Assembly (NCBI RefSeq): GCF_005930495.1
Contig: NZ_SJEX01000039.1
Span: forward strand, 1 to 45,342
DNA from: Modestobacter excelsi
Lineage (GTDB): Bacteria > Actinomycetota > Actinomycetes > Mycobacteriales > Geodermatophilaceae
Reading direction: 5' to 3'
Length of the DNA stretch: 45,342 nucleotides
Below the pieces are notes generated by a model that did no database searches, was not told the origin of the DNA, and was given only the letters and a program-made list of their open reading frames with translations. The position numbers and the translations under genes were made by a program. Below, piece after piece: positions 18,459 to 26,976 of the stretch (position 1 is its first letter; every line of letters starts with the position of its first letter).

Positions 18459-19286
18459 TCAGATCACGTCCGCGAAGGCCCGCGACGCCCGTAGGAAGTA
18501 GCGAACCCCGGCCGCGAGCATCAGCACGGCCACCGCTGTCGAGACGGCAAGGACGGTTCCGGGCCACGGCCCTCCGATGAGGACGAAACGACCGAACTCG
18601 AGCACGCCGACCATGGGGTTCAGCGCGTATGCGTATCGGGCCACTCCGTGCACGGATGCAGCTGAGTAGGCGACCGGGCTCGCGAAGAGGAGCGCCTGGA
18701 GTGCTGTGGGCACCAGCTGCCGTGCGTCCCGGAAGCGGACGTTCACGGCAGCGAGGAAGCAGGTGGGACCGAGCGCTGTCAGGGCCAGGAGGAGGACCCA
18801 CACGGGGAGCAGGAGCAGTGCCACCGAGGGCACCGCGCCGAAGATGGCACAGACGATCGCCAAGAGGCCGAGCCCCACGAGCAGGTCAACGAACGGCGGC
18901 AGGAGCGACGCGACCGGTGCGGTCAACCGTGGGATGTACACCTTGGTGACGAGGGAGGAGTTGGCGACCAACGCCTCGCTCCCTCGCGAGACACACTGGG
19001 ACACGTAGGTCCAGCCGAGCAGCCCGGCGAGCGCGAAGGGAACGTAGGGGACTCCCCGTGTGTCCACGTCGGCCAACCGGTCGAAGACGAGGGTGAATAC
19101 CGCCACCGTCACCAGAGGCTGAACCACTACCCACGCTGCGCCTAGAACCGCCTGCTTGTACCGCACCCGCAGGTCACGAAGCGCGAAGAACCCCATGACC
19201 TCGCGCGCGCGCCACAGCTCGCCCCAGTCGGTCAACCGCCCTGTCGGCGAGTTGACGGTCCACCCCGGACCGCGATCACTGGACAC
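18459..19286 (-). CDS. Polysaccharide ABC exporter, permease subunit (Wzm/TagG-like)
   Basis: 275 residues from GTG 19286; the frame runs back to 19343 but the extra residues are not family-like. ABC-2 type permease with six hydrophobic segments. The family N-terminus is plain: an amphipathic helix followed by FFALRDLRVRYKQAVLGAAW and VVVQPLVTVAVFTLVFDRLA. Later come SLVTKVYIPRLTAPVA, NVRFRDARQLVPTALQ and the NPMVGVLEFGRF motif near the end. It forms a heterotetramer with the ATPase at 17285. The 292-bp gap upstream (19287-19578) to the Wzz-like gene holds no supported gene and presumably the exporter promoter. Confidence 0.92.
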   Translation of the reverse strand: MSSDRGPGWTVNSPTGRLTDWGELWRAREVMGFFALRDLRVRYKQAVLGAAWVVVQPLVTVAVFTLVFDRLADVDTRGVPYVPFALAGLLGWTYVSQCVSRGSEALVANSSLVTKVYIPRLTAPVASLLPPFVDLLVGLGLLAIVCAIFGAVPSVALLLLPVWVLLLALTALGPTCFLAAVNVRFRDARQLVPTALQALLFASPVAYSAASVHGVARYAYALNPMVGVLEFGRFVLIGGPWPGTVLAVSTAVAVLMLAAGVRYFLRASRAFADVI

Positions 19287-19578
19287 GCTGGCGCACGTTA
19301 CGCAGTGCAGGCGCTCGGCGAGCGTCATCCGGGTTGGAACCACTCTTGCCCGAGCCGGGGGGCACCGATCCGACTCGGCCTCGAGCCTGCTGCGCCCTGC
19401 ACGCGCGTATCCGAGGAGATGCCGCAGGACGACATGGCTTTAGGCCGGCCAACTGGATTCTGTGCATGGCGACTTCCCCTACCATCTCGAGGAACAGCAT
19501 CGGGTCGCAGTGGGTGACGGGCCACCGAGCACCGCTGCGAGCCGCCGGACAGTGTCGGGTGGGCAGTCCGCGATCGGG

Positions 19579-20946
19579 TCAGATCGAGGCGACGGACTCG
19601 CGCTCCCCCACCGGGACTTGTCGGTCGAGCCGGCCACCGCCCAGGTCCAGGTCGCGGACGTGGTCGACGGCCACGCTGACCGACGTCACTCGGACCCCGG
19701 CGAGCAGCTCGAGCGCGAAGGCGAACTCAGAGCGCTTCGTGGCGCCGGATTCCACCACCAGCAGCGCGCTACCGGCCAACGCTGCGGCCACGGCCGACTC
19801 CGACCGCTCCACCAGCGGCGGGCAGGCCAGGATGACGTGGTTGAACCGGGCCTGGAGCGTGTCCAGCATGCCGCGCATGGCCTGGGTGCTCAGCCGCTGA
19901 GCTGACGAGCTGTCCACGCGCCCGGCCGGCACCTCGTGCACGCGATCACCGATGGCCAGGGTCACCACGTCGTCGATTTCTGCGCTGCCGCTGAGGACGT
20001 CGGCGACTCCGGGCCGCGGCGTTGCATCGATCGCCTCCCCGCGCCGTCTCCGCTGGCCATCTGCCGGCCGCAGGTCGAGGTCCACGACCACGACGAAGGA
20101 GCCGATCTCCCCGAAGGCAGCGGCGAGCTGGCGCGCCACGGCCTGGGCGTCCGACGCCGCCGTGACGCCAGCGACGGCGATCGTGCCCCCGACGTGCGAC
20201 CCGAACTGCAGGTTGGCACGGAGCTGGCGGAAGGCCTCGAGCCGAGCATCGGTGGCCGACATGTGTCGGGAGCGCTTCTTGGGCCCGCTCGGCATGGAGG
20301 TGAGGGTGGCCAGCCCCGCCCCTCGTGGCAGGTCGGCGCTCGACCGGATCCGCGTCGAGAGAGCGTCGGCGACAACGACGACCGCGAGCCCGAGGACCAG
20401 GCCGACCGCGGTCCCGATGAAGAGGTTGTTCCGCGGTCGGGGAGCCGTCGGGTCCGCCGGCGTGTCCGCGGGCTGGACGACGGTGAGCCGCACCGCAGGG
20501 GTCGGGCCCGGCGCGTCCAGCCCCGGAGCTGCGGCCGCTAGTGCCATCGCCACCGCGTTCGCACGCGCGGCCACCACGGCCGGGTCACTGCCACTGGCCG
20601 TGATGTCGACCAGCGACGTCTCCGCACGGCCCGTCGATGAGATGGACCCACGCAGCGAAGCGACGTCCTCCATTCCGCCCAGGGCTGCCGCCGCCCGGTC
20701 CAGCACAGTCGTCGTCGTCGCCAGGTTGGCGTAGGTCGCCACCCGCTGGGTGGCGAAGGAGCTGCTGGACTGCAGGTCCGCCGGGGTCCCGTTGCTGGTG
20801 ACGGAGACGTAGACGGTCGCGGTGGCGTAGTACGTGGGCGACGTCGTCTGGGTCAGCACCACCGCGGCGAGTGCACCGATCCCCGTCAGCAGGACGATCA
20901 CCCACCAGCCCCGCCGCAGGACCCGCACATAGTCGGCCAGACTCAC
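19579..20946 (-). CDS. Wzz/tyrosine-kinase-like chain-length protein with degenerate ATPase domain
   Basis: 455 residues from GTG 20946 with ribosome site GAAGGAA upstream. Wzz-type topology: a cytoplasmic N-terminus (SLADYVRVLRRGWW), first membrane helix about 14-34, an external domain of about 140 residues, a second helix about 174-196, then a cytoplasmic domain shaped like bacterial tyrosine kinases (CpsD/Wzc). That domain lacks its catalytic residues. Where Walker A (GxxGxGKS/T) should be (about 258-272) the sequence is GVTAASDAQAV; the Walker B position reads ILACPP instead of the usual IIIDTPP. Only Walker A' (VVVVDLDLRPA, about 285-295) remains. The C-terminus has no tyrosine cluster. 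Likely a regulator of chain length or export without kinase activity (inference). Confidence 0.82.
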   Translation of the reverse strand: MSLADYVRVLRRGWWVIVLLTGIGALAAVVLTQTTSPTYYATATVYVSVTSNGTPADLQSSSSFATQRVATYANLATTTTVLDRAAAALGGMEDVASLRGSISSTGRAETSLVDITASGSDPAVVAARANAVAMALAAAAPGLDAPGPTPAVRLTVVQPADTPADPTAPRPRNNLFIGTAVGLVLGLAVVVVADALSTRIRSSADLPRGAGLATLTSMPSGPKKRSRHMSATDARLEAFRQLRANLQFGSHVGGTIAVAGVTAASDAQAVARQLAAAFGEIGSFVVVVDLDLRPADGQRRRRGEAIDATPRPGVADVLSGSAEIDDVVTLAIGDRVHEVPAGRVDSSSAQRLSTQAMRGMLDTLQARFNHVILACPPLVERSESAVAAALAGSALLVVESGATKRSEFAFALELLAGVRVTSVSVAVDHVRDLDLGGGRLDRQVPVGERESVASI

Positions 20947-21224
20947 GCAAGTTCCTTCTGCCGGGAGGGACGCTGGCACGGCACGGTGCCCGTCGAACGG
21001 TCACGGGGCCTCACACGTCCGGCGAACGGTAACAGAGGCCTGACGGCGTTCCTGCTGGCGAGGGGCCGTGTTGAGCTGTGGGTCGACGGCATGGCACGTG
21101 GCGGAGGCCCGGTCACCAGCTCCGGACCGCGTGTAACGTCGAGGGAGCTGATCGTCACCGTCGATCGCCCACCCGCTCACCTCACCGCACCCAGCAGCTG
21201 CGTGCGAGTTCCAGGGGGGTTCCG
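20947..21224. promoter_or_regulatory. Divergent intergenic region between Wzz-like and GH16 genes
   Basis: This 278-bp gap must hold promoters for both the minus-strand Wzz-like gene and the plus-strand GH16 gene. The ribosome sites are clear at both ends (GAAGGAA before 20946; AGGGGGG at 21213-21219 before ATG 21225). I could not pick a confident -35/-10 pair on either strand. Confidence 0.4.
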
Positions 21225-23294
21225 ATGTCCCGCAGGTGGCTCACAGCTGCCCTGACCGGGGCGCTGGTCGCGGTGCTGGCGGTCGCCGGGTTCCTGTACT
21301 TCCACCGGTCGCCCGGCCTCACCGTCTCCGCGTCCTCGACGCGCCCGGGGCTGGACGCCAACGCCCTGATCGACGGGGACAGCACGCGTGCCGGGGACGC
21401 CGGCCACGACGTGGTCTGGGAGAGCGACGGGGAGACCATCGGAGCCTGGGTGGCACTGACCTGGCCGGAGTCGACCGAGGTCGACCACGTCGACGTCCGG
21501 GCGGCCGGGGATGCGCGCACGGCCTTCACCTCCGCCACCCTAGAGTTCGATGGCGGCGCCTCGGTCCTCCTCACCACCGGCGCCGACGGCGTGGCCGCCG
21601 CCGACTTCCCCGAGCGCCAGGTCTCCAGCGCCCGGCTGGTGATCGCCACCGTGCCGGCGGACACGACCTCGGTCGCCCTGTCCTCCATCTCCGTCGACGA
21701 CTCCGGGGCGGCCGTCGCGACCAGCCCCCAGGACGCCGGTCCCACGACGGCCGTCACCTCGAGCGACGGGCAGTCCGCGGGCGCCCTGGTCGACGGGGAC
21801 GTGGCGCATGGCAGGGCCGGCGACGCTTGGACGGCCGCCGCCGATGACGAGGCGCCCTGGGCGCAGGTGGCCTGGGACACCCCGCGGCAGCTGGCGGCCG
21901 TGCAGGTGTTCGGCCCTGCGGAGGCGACGTCCACGCCGCTGTCGGGCGTGCTGCGCTTCGACGACGGGAGCGCCGTTCAGGTGTCGGGGATCGACGGTGG
22001 CCCCGGCACCACCGTCGCGTTCGCCCCCCGCACCACGTCGAGCGTGCGCCTGGAACTGGTCGCTCAGGACTCCACGGCTGTCTCGCTGCGCGAGTTCGCC
22101 GTCTATGACACCGGGACCACGCCGCCGCGCTGGCCCCGTACGGACGGCGCGACCACCGGCTACACCGCGACCCCGCCGGACGCCGCCGGCTGCACCACCA
22201 CGTCGCCCCCGGTCGGGCAGGCGTCCGGAGACCAGTTGGCCCTGGTCTGCCCTGCACCGGGTTCGGCGGTGTCCGGCACGGCGACCGTCGTGATCGCCGG
22301 GCCCGCCGACACGGCGCTGACGGTCACTGCCTGGGTCGATCCACCGGGTAGCGCGCCCGGCGCCGAGCAACAGGTGGCCGACGGGACGACGGACCCCACA
22401 GGCCGCGCGACGCTGACCGTCGACCTGACCGCGCTGGCGGCCGGCCCGACAGCACTGCGGGTCACCAGGACGGACCCGGGTGACGACGACGTGCCGCTCT
22501 ACGTGCAACTGGTCAACCGGTCGGGGGTGCAGCTGGGCACCGGCGGGCACGCTCCGCGGGGGATGACCCTGCAGTACGACGAGGAGTTCACCGACCCGCT
22601 GTCCATCAGCCAGGACGGTGCAGGTGCTGAATACGCCGCCACCAAGCCGTCCTACGAGGAGGGCGGCAGCTTCGGGGAGGCGACCTTCGCCGACCCGGCC
22701 GATGGCCGGGGCACCCTCGCCACCGTCGACTCCGAGTACCTGCGCATCCGCGCGCAGGGCACGGACCCGTCGGGGCAGGACCACGAGAGCGGGATCCTCT
22801 CGTCGGTCCGCGTGGGTGGCAGCGGGTTCGCGGCGCAGTACGGCTACTTCGAGGCGCGGATGCTCGGTGCACCTGGCACCGGCTCGTGGCCCGCGTTCTG
22901 GATGCTCGACACCGAGAACGCCACACCTCGAGGGAAGACGGCGAACGAGGTGGATGCGGTCGAGCTGTACGGGCACAACACGATCGGCAGCTGTCACACC
23001 ACGCACAACTGGGGGTACGGCAGCGATGACGGGGGGGTCGCCAGGTGCCTCCAGGACAACAATTTCGCTGACTGGGCGCTGAGCTGGCACACCTACGGGG
23101 TCCGGCTCGTCCCCGGTGGGGCCGTGTTCTCCATCGACGGGCTGGAGGTCGCCCGCTCGGCGGGGCTCCGTCAGGCCGCGGACGCGTACTACTTCATGGT
23201 CGACCTCGCGCTCGGCGGCGGCTGGCCGGTCGACCTCTCTGCGACGGGCGAGGTCACCGACCTCTACGTCGATTGGGTGCACGTCTACACCTGA
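21225..23294 (+). CDS. Exported GH16 glycoside hydrolase with two discoidin-like domains
   Basis: 689 residues from ATG 21225 with a G-rich ribosome site. The N-terminal segment after MSRRW (about 6-27) is a signal peptide or membrane anchor. Two F5/8-type-C-like modules follow (about 32-165 with ANALIDGDSTRAGD; about 185-300 with ALVDGDVAHGRAGD and WAQVAWDTPRQLAAVQVFG). Next comes a Cys-containing linker and an Ig-like strand region (about 340-440). The GH16 catalytic domain is about 445-689: the ExDxxE motif is E575, D577, E580 in NEVDAVELYGHN, followed by SCHTTHNWGY and ending LYVDWVHVYT. GH16 enzymes cut beta-1,3/1,4-glucans and galactans by retention. Probable role: cutting or releasing the locus polysaccharide outside the cell. 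Close paralogue at 24977. Confidence 0.9.
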   Translation: MSRRWLTAALTGALVAVLAVAGFLYFHRSPGLTVSASSTRPGLDANALIDGDSTRAGDAGHDVVWESDGETIGAWVALTWPESTEVDHVDVRAAGDARTAFTSATLEFDGGASVLLTTGADGVAAADFPERQVSSARLVIATVPADTTSVALSSISVDDSGAAVATSPQDAGPTTAVTSSDGQSAGALVDGDVAHGRAGDAWTAAADDEAPWAQVAWDTPRQLAAVQVFGPAEATSTPLSGVLRFDDGSAVQVSGIDGGPGTTVAFAPRTTSSVRLELVAQDSTAVSLREFAVYDTGTTPPRWPRTDGATTGYTATPPDAAGCTTTSPPVGQASGDQLALVCPAPGSAVSGTATVVIAGPADTALTVTAWVDPPGSAPGAEQQVADGTTDPTGRATLTVDLTALAAGPTALRVTRTDPGDDDVPLYVQLVNRSGVQLGTGGHAPRGMTLQYDEEFTDPLSISQDGAGAEYAATKPSYEEGGSFGEATFADPADGRGTLATVDSEYLRIRAQGTDPSGQDHESGILSSVRVGGSGFAAQYGYFEARMLGAPGTGSWPAFWMLDTENATPRGKTANEVDAVELYGHNTIGSCHTTHNWGYGSDDGGVARCLQDNNFADWALSWHTYGVRLVPGGAVFSIDGLEVARSAGLRQAADAYYFMVDLALGGGWPVDLSATGEVTDLYVDWVHVYT

Positions 23295-23407
23295 CCGGCC
23301 TGACGGCGCGGCTGAACGCCGACCCACCGGCATCATAGGCGCGTGCAGAACCCGCGCCGGCCGCATCGGGCCCCGTCGACGAACCGCACGGCCGACGGGC
23401 GCCCTCG

Positions 23408-24514
23408 ATGAGCGGCCCCCGCGTGACCCTGGTGCACGAGCGGTTCACCGAGTACGCCGGCTCCGAGGCGGTCGTCGAGCAGCTCGCGCGCGAGTGGCCG
23501 GACGCGCCGATCTTCGCCCCCATCGGCCGGCCGGGTGTCCTCCCTGCCGACCTCGACGCCCGCCTGCACACCACCCGGCTCAGCAGGCTGGTGCGGGGCA
23601 CCACCTACGCCCACTTGCTTCCAGCTCTCCCGGTCGCGATGGCCCGTCTCCCGTTGCCACCGTCGGACGTCGTAATCGCGTCGCACCACGCCTTCGCCAC
23701 CCAGGTTGTCCGCACGACGACGGCGCCGGTGGTGGCTTACGTGCACACGCCGGCCCGCTGGGCCTGGGACCCGTCCATGCGCGCCGGCGAGGCCGGTGGG
23801 CGGGTGGGCGAGGCCGTGCTCGCCGCCTTCTCCACCGCCTTCCGCCCCTCCGACCGCTCCGCCGCGGCCCGCGTGCACACCCTGGTCGCTAACTCCTCCG
23901 CCGTCGCCGAGCGGATCAGCACGTGGTGGGACCGCGAGGCCACGGTCGTCCACCCGCCGGTCGACACGGAGTACTACGTCCCGGACGAGACCGTCCCCCA
24001 GGAGGACTTCTTCCTCCTCGCCGGGCGGTTGGTGCCCTACAAGCGCCCTGACCTGGCCGTCCGCGCGGCGGAACGAGCCGGAGTCCCGCTGGTCGTGGCG
24101 GGGGAGGGTCGCATCCGCGGGGAGCTGGAGCGCCTGGCCGGCCCGGACACCCGATTCGTCGGTCGCGTGTCCGACGACGAGCTGCGCGACCTCTTCCGGC
24201 GCTGCCGGGCGCTGCTCATGCCGGGGATCGAGGACTTCGGCATCGTCCCGGTGGAGGCGCAGGCCTGCGGAGCCCCGGTCATCGCCGTCGACGCCGGCGG
24301 CGCCCGGGACTCGGTCCTGCCCGGACGAACCGGCGAACTCATACCGGTCACCAGCTCCCAGGACGAGGTCGACACCTGGGCGCGAGCGCTGAGGGCGTTC
24401 ACCCCTGGTTCCTACGCCGGCGCCGACGTCCGCCGACACGCAGAGACCTTCTCCCGCGCGCGCTTCCGGCAGGCGATGGGCGACGTCGTGACGAAGACCG
24501 TGAGCTCCCGGTGA
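23408..24514 (+). CDS. GT4 glycosyltransferase (mannosyltransferase-like)
   Basis: 368 residues from ATG 23408. It resembles the WbaZ/WcaC-like GT4 group: RVTLVHERFTEYAGSEAVVEQLA at the start, AYVHTPARWAWDPS (a hallmark of these putative mannosyltransferases), LVANSSAVAERI, VVHPPVDTEYY, LLAGRLVPYKRPDLAV, VAGEGRIRGEL, and the donor-binding region MPGIEDFGIVPVEAQACGAPV with E-x7-E. It lies 113 bp after the first GH16 gene. Its TGA overlaps the GTG of the degraded galE copy (GTGA), showing that the two were once translationally coupled. Specificity for GDP-mannose is suggested only by family resemblance. Confidence 0.9.
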   Translation: MSGPRVTLVHERFTEYAGSEAVVEQLAREWPDAPIFAPIGRPGVLPADLDARLHTTRLSRLVRGTTYAHLLPALPVAMARLPLPPSDVVIASHHAFATQVVRTTTAPVVAYVHTPARWAWDPSMRAGEAGGRVGEAVLAAFSTAFRPSDRSAAARVHTLVANSSAVAERISTWWDREATVVHPPVDTEYYVPDETVPQEDFFLLAGRLVPYKRPDLAVRAAERAGVPLVVAGEGRIRGELERLAGPDTRFVGRVSDDELRDLFRRCRALLMPGIEDFGIVPVEAQACGAPVIAVDAGGARDSVLPGRTGELIPVTSSQDEVDTWARALRAFTPGSYAGADVRRHAETFSRARFRQAMGDVVTKTVSSR

Positions 24515-24803
24515 GCTCACGGCCCGGCGCGGCCGCCTCCCGCACGCGGCCCTGGCTGGGAGAGGGCGGTGCGAGCAACATCGGCGCACACGTGGTGCAC
24601 GCCCTGCTCGACTCCGGCCGGCGGGTCGTGGTGGTCGACGACCTGTCCCCCGGACTTGCCGGGAGCAGCGGCGGAGGGACCCGGCGCGGATCGTGGGCCG
24701 CGTCGACCGGATCGCCAGCGACCTGAACGGGACGGCGGAGCATGACCTGACGGACATGATCGCCGGCGCCTGGACCGCCGAGGTCAACTGCACCGGCGGT
24801 TGA
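24511..24803 (+). pseudogene. galE: Remnant of an NAD-dependent UDP-sugar epimerase (galE-like), internally deleted
   Basis: Two ends of a GalE-type gene survive in different frames. The 5' part (24511-24660) encodes a degraded Rossmann start: GEGGASNIGAHVVHALLDSG then RRVVVVDDLSPG, matching the usual VTGGAGYIGAHVV...VVVLDDLSTG. From 24678 another frame reads DPARIVGRVDRIASDL then TAEHDLTDMIAGAW, matching the family C-terminus (GDPARVV...LGWTARHDLTDMV..AW); TGA at 24801. About 230-260 central codons are missing and a frame change lies at the join, so no enzyme can be made. An open frame of 71 codons persists from the GTG but encodes only the first part. Intact GalE supplies UDP-galactose or related sugars. 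Confidence 0.75.
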
Positions 24804-24976
24804 GCACGCCCTGTCGTCAGGCACCTCGTGGGCGTCCCTCGTCCGAGGGACGCGCCGCTTGGACTACCGGACGATGGCGATGTCTCACCGTAGTCTCCTG
24901 ATTGCGAAGCGTGATGGGCGATGACGCCCTCCGCCGACCCGCCCAGGGTCGCGCACGAGGTGGCGAGGGGGTCCCG

Positions 24977-26698
24977 GTGTCCGGGAGGTGGCGTACCGCG
25001 ATCTGGTCGGCGATGGCCGCATCACTGCTGCTGGTGGTGGTCAGTGCTCCCGGTCCGGCCGGCAACTCAGGAACCCTGCTGGCCGGGAAGACGACTCCGT
25101 TGCCCACGGCGACCGCGAGCACGTCGGCCGCCCCATCGACCACCGCCGCCCTCGTCGACGGCAGCGTCGCCACCGGCCGGACGGGGAACGAGTGGACGGC
25201 AGCCCCGGGCGACGCGTCACCCTGGGTCCAGCTGTCGTGGAGCACCCCGCGGCGGCTCGCCAGCGTCCAGGTGTTCGGGCCCACGGCCACCGCCGTCGAC
25301 CCCGCGGCACCGTGGAACGCGCCGCTGCACGGCCTGCTCCGGTTCGGTGACGGGAGCACCGTCGTCGTCTCCGGCATCTCCGGTGGAGGCGGGCAGGCCA
25401 CCTCGATCGCCTTCGCGCCCCGCACCACGACCACGGTCCGCCTCGAGCTGGCGAGGACCGTGTCGACCGCGACGGTCTCCCTCCGGGAGGTCGCTGCCTA
25501 CGAGGTCGGTACGACCCCGCCGCGGTGGCCACAGCCCGCCGGCGGCTACGCCACCTCGTCGACCCTCGCCGGGCAGTGCGGCGGCACCACCCCGCCCGTC
25601 GGCCGGGCCAGCGCACGCCAGCTCGGGCTGATCTGCCCGGCTCCCGGCTCCGCGGTGTCCCGCTCGGCGACCATCGCCGTCGCCGGCCCGGCGAGCACGC
25701 CCGTCCAGGCCACGGCCTGGGTGGACCCTCCGGGCAGCATGCCTGCGGCCGAGCGCACGGTCGCCACCGGCGTGACCGACGGCCAGGGCCGGGCCGTCCT
25801 GACGTTCGCCACCACGACCCTCCCCATGGGGCCGTTCGCCGTCAAGGTGGCGCGTACCGGGCCCACCGCGCAGGCCTCCGACGTCCCGCTGTACGTCCAG
25901 CTGGTCAACCGCTCCGGGGTCACCCAGGACACCCGGGACCACGCCCCCAGCGGCATGACCCTGCAGTACGCCGAAGAGTTCACCACCCCGCTGTCGGTGA
26001 GCCAGCGGGGCACCGGCACGACGTACGCCGCCACGAAGCCCTCGCACGTGGCCGGCGGGAGCTTCGGCGACGCCTGGTTCGCCGACCCGGCGGAGAGTGC
26101 CAGCAGCCTCTCGACCCTCGATTCCCAGTACCTGCGGCTCCGCGTCCAGCCGTCCGACCCGGCCACGACACCGTGGGGTCTCGAGCACACCGGCGGCATC
26201 GTGTCCTCCCTCCGCGTCGGCGGCAGCGGGTTCGCGGCGCAGTACGGCTACTTCGAGGCCCGGATGCTCGGAGCTCCCGGGATCGGTTCGTGGCCCGCCT
26301 TCTGGATGCTGGACACCGAGAACGCCACCCCCCGGGGCACAACCGCCGTCGAGGTCGACGCCGTCGAGCTGTACGGGCACAACACGCTCGGCAGCTGCCA
26401 CACCACGCACAACTGGGGGTACACCACCGGGGACAGCGGCGTGGCCAACTGCTTCGACCGCAACGGCTTCGCCGACTGGGCGCTGAGCTGGCACACCTAC
26501 GGCGTCCGGTTCGTCCCCGGGGCTGCCGTCTTCTCCATCGACGGCGTCCAGGTCGCCAGCTACACAGGGCTGCAGCAGACGGCGGACCCGTTCTACTTCA
26601 TGGTCGACCTGGCTCTCGGGGGCGGCTGGCCGGTCGACCTGGCCGCGACGGGGAACGTCACGGACCTCTACGTCGACTGGGTGCACGTCTACACCTGA
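24977..26698 (+). CDS. Secreted GH16 glycoside hydrolase with one discoidin-like domain
   Basis: 573 residues from GTG 24977, which has GAGGGGG just upstream; the frame extends to 24902 without resemblance. A signal peptide (about 5-30, AIWSAMAASLLLVVVSA) is followed by a Thr/Ser/Ala-rich stretch. Then come one F5/8-type-C-like module (about 50-180, ALVDGSVATGRTGNEW), an Ig-like region with paired Cys (about 200-320) and the GH16 domain (about 325-573). The catalytic ExDxxE is E459, D461, E464. The last 380 residues closely follow those of the GH16 at 21225, including TLQY.EEF and YFMVDLALGGGWPVDL, so this is a duplicate lacking the first discoidin module. Likely acts on the same or a related polysaccharide. 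Confidence 0.9.
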   Translation: MSGRWRTAIWSAMAASLLLVVVSAPGPAGNSGTLLAGKTTPLPTATASTSAAPSTTAALVDGSVATGRTGNEWTAAPGDASPWVQLSWSTPRRLASVQVFGPTATAVDPAAPWNAPLHGLLRFGDGSTVVVSGISGGGGQATSIAFAPRTTTTVRLELARTVSTATVSLREVAAYEVGTTPPRWPQPAGGYATSSTLAGQCGGTTPPVGRASARQLGLICPAPGSAVSRSATIAVAGPASTPVQATAWVDPPGSMPAAERTVATGVTDGQGRAVLTFATTTLPMGPFAVKVARTGPTAQASDVPLYVQLVNRSGVTQDTRDHAPSGMTLQYAEEFTTPLSVSQRGTGTTYAATKPSHVAGGSFGDAWFADPAESASSLSTLDSQYLRLRVQPSDPATTPWGLEHTGGIVSSLRVGGSGFAAQYGYFEARMLGAPGIGSWPAFWMLDTENATPRGTTAVEVDAVELYGHNTLGSCHTTHNWGYTTGDSGVANCFDRNGFADWALSWHTYGVRFVPGAAVFSIDGVQVASYTGLQQTADPFYFMVDLALGGGWPVDLAATGNVTDLYVDWVHVYT

Positions 26699-26742
26699 GG
26701 CGGGCTCGCACGGCCGACTGGACCCGCAGACCGGGCGGTCTT

Positions 26743-26755
26743 CCCTCTGAGAGGG
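26743..26755. promoter_or_regulatory. Palindrome upstream of the sugar-phosphate transferase
   Basis: CCCTCT-G-AGAGGG is a perfect 6+6 palindrome, 222 bp before ATG 26977. It could be an operator for the transferase or part of a terminator for the GH16 gene (stop 26698). Nothing in the sequence decides between these. The rest of 26699-26976 shows no supported gene. Confidence 0.3.
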
Positions 26756-26976
26756 GGCTGGCACACCCGATCGAGTGACCCTGTGTGCCGAAAGCGAGTG
26801 CCATGCGTGATCCTGTGATGGACATTACGGCCGTGGAACTCCGGGTTGGGGATCTGCACTGGTCGGTGCCGCATTGCTCGGTTACCGTCCTCCTGCCAGG
26901 CCAACGGGGATGTTGCCGGCAATCCAGCAGTGGATCACTGGGCCGCGACTGCCCAGACGGCAACGGGGACGGCGCC

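Noticed and set aside
21540..26764. Long minus-strand frames over both GH16 genes (21540-23366 and 25217-26764)
   Set aside because: Their compositions are Arg/Gly/Val-rich and parallel in both copies only because the GH16 genes on the plus strand are similar.
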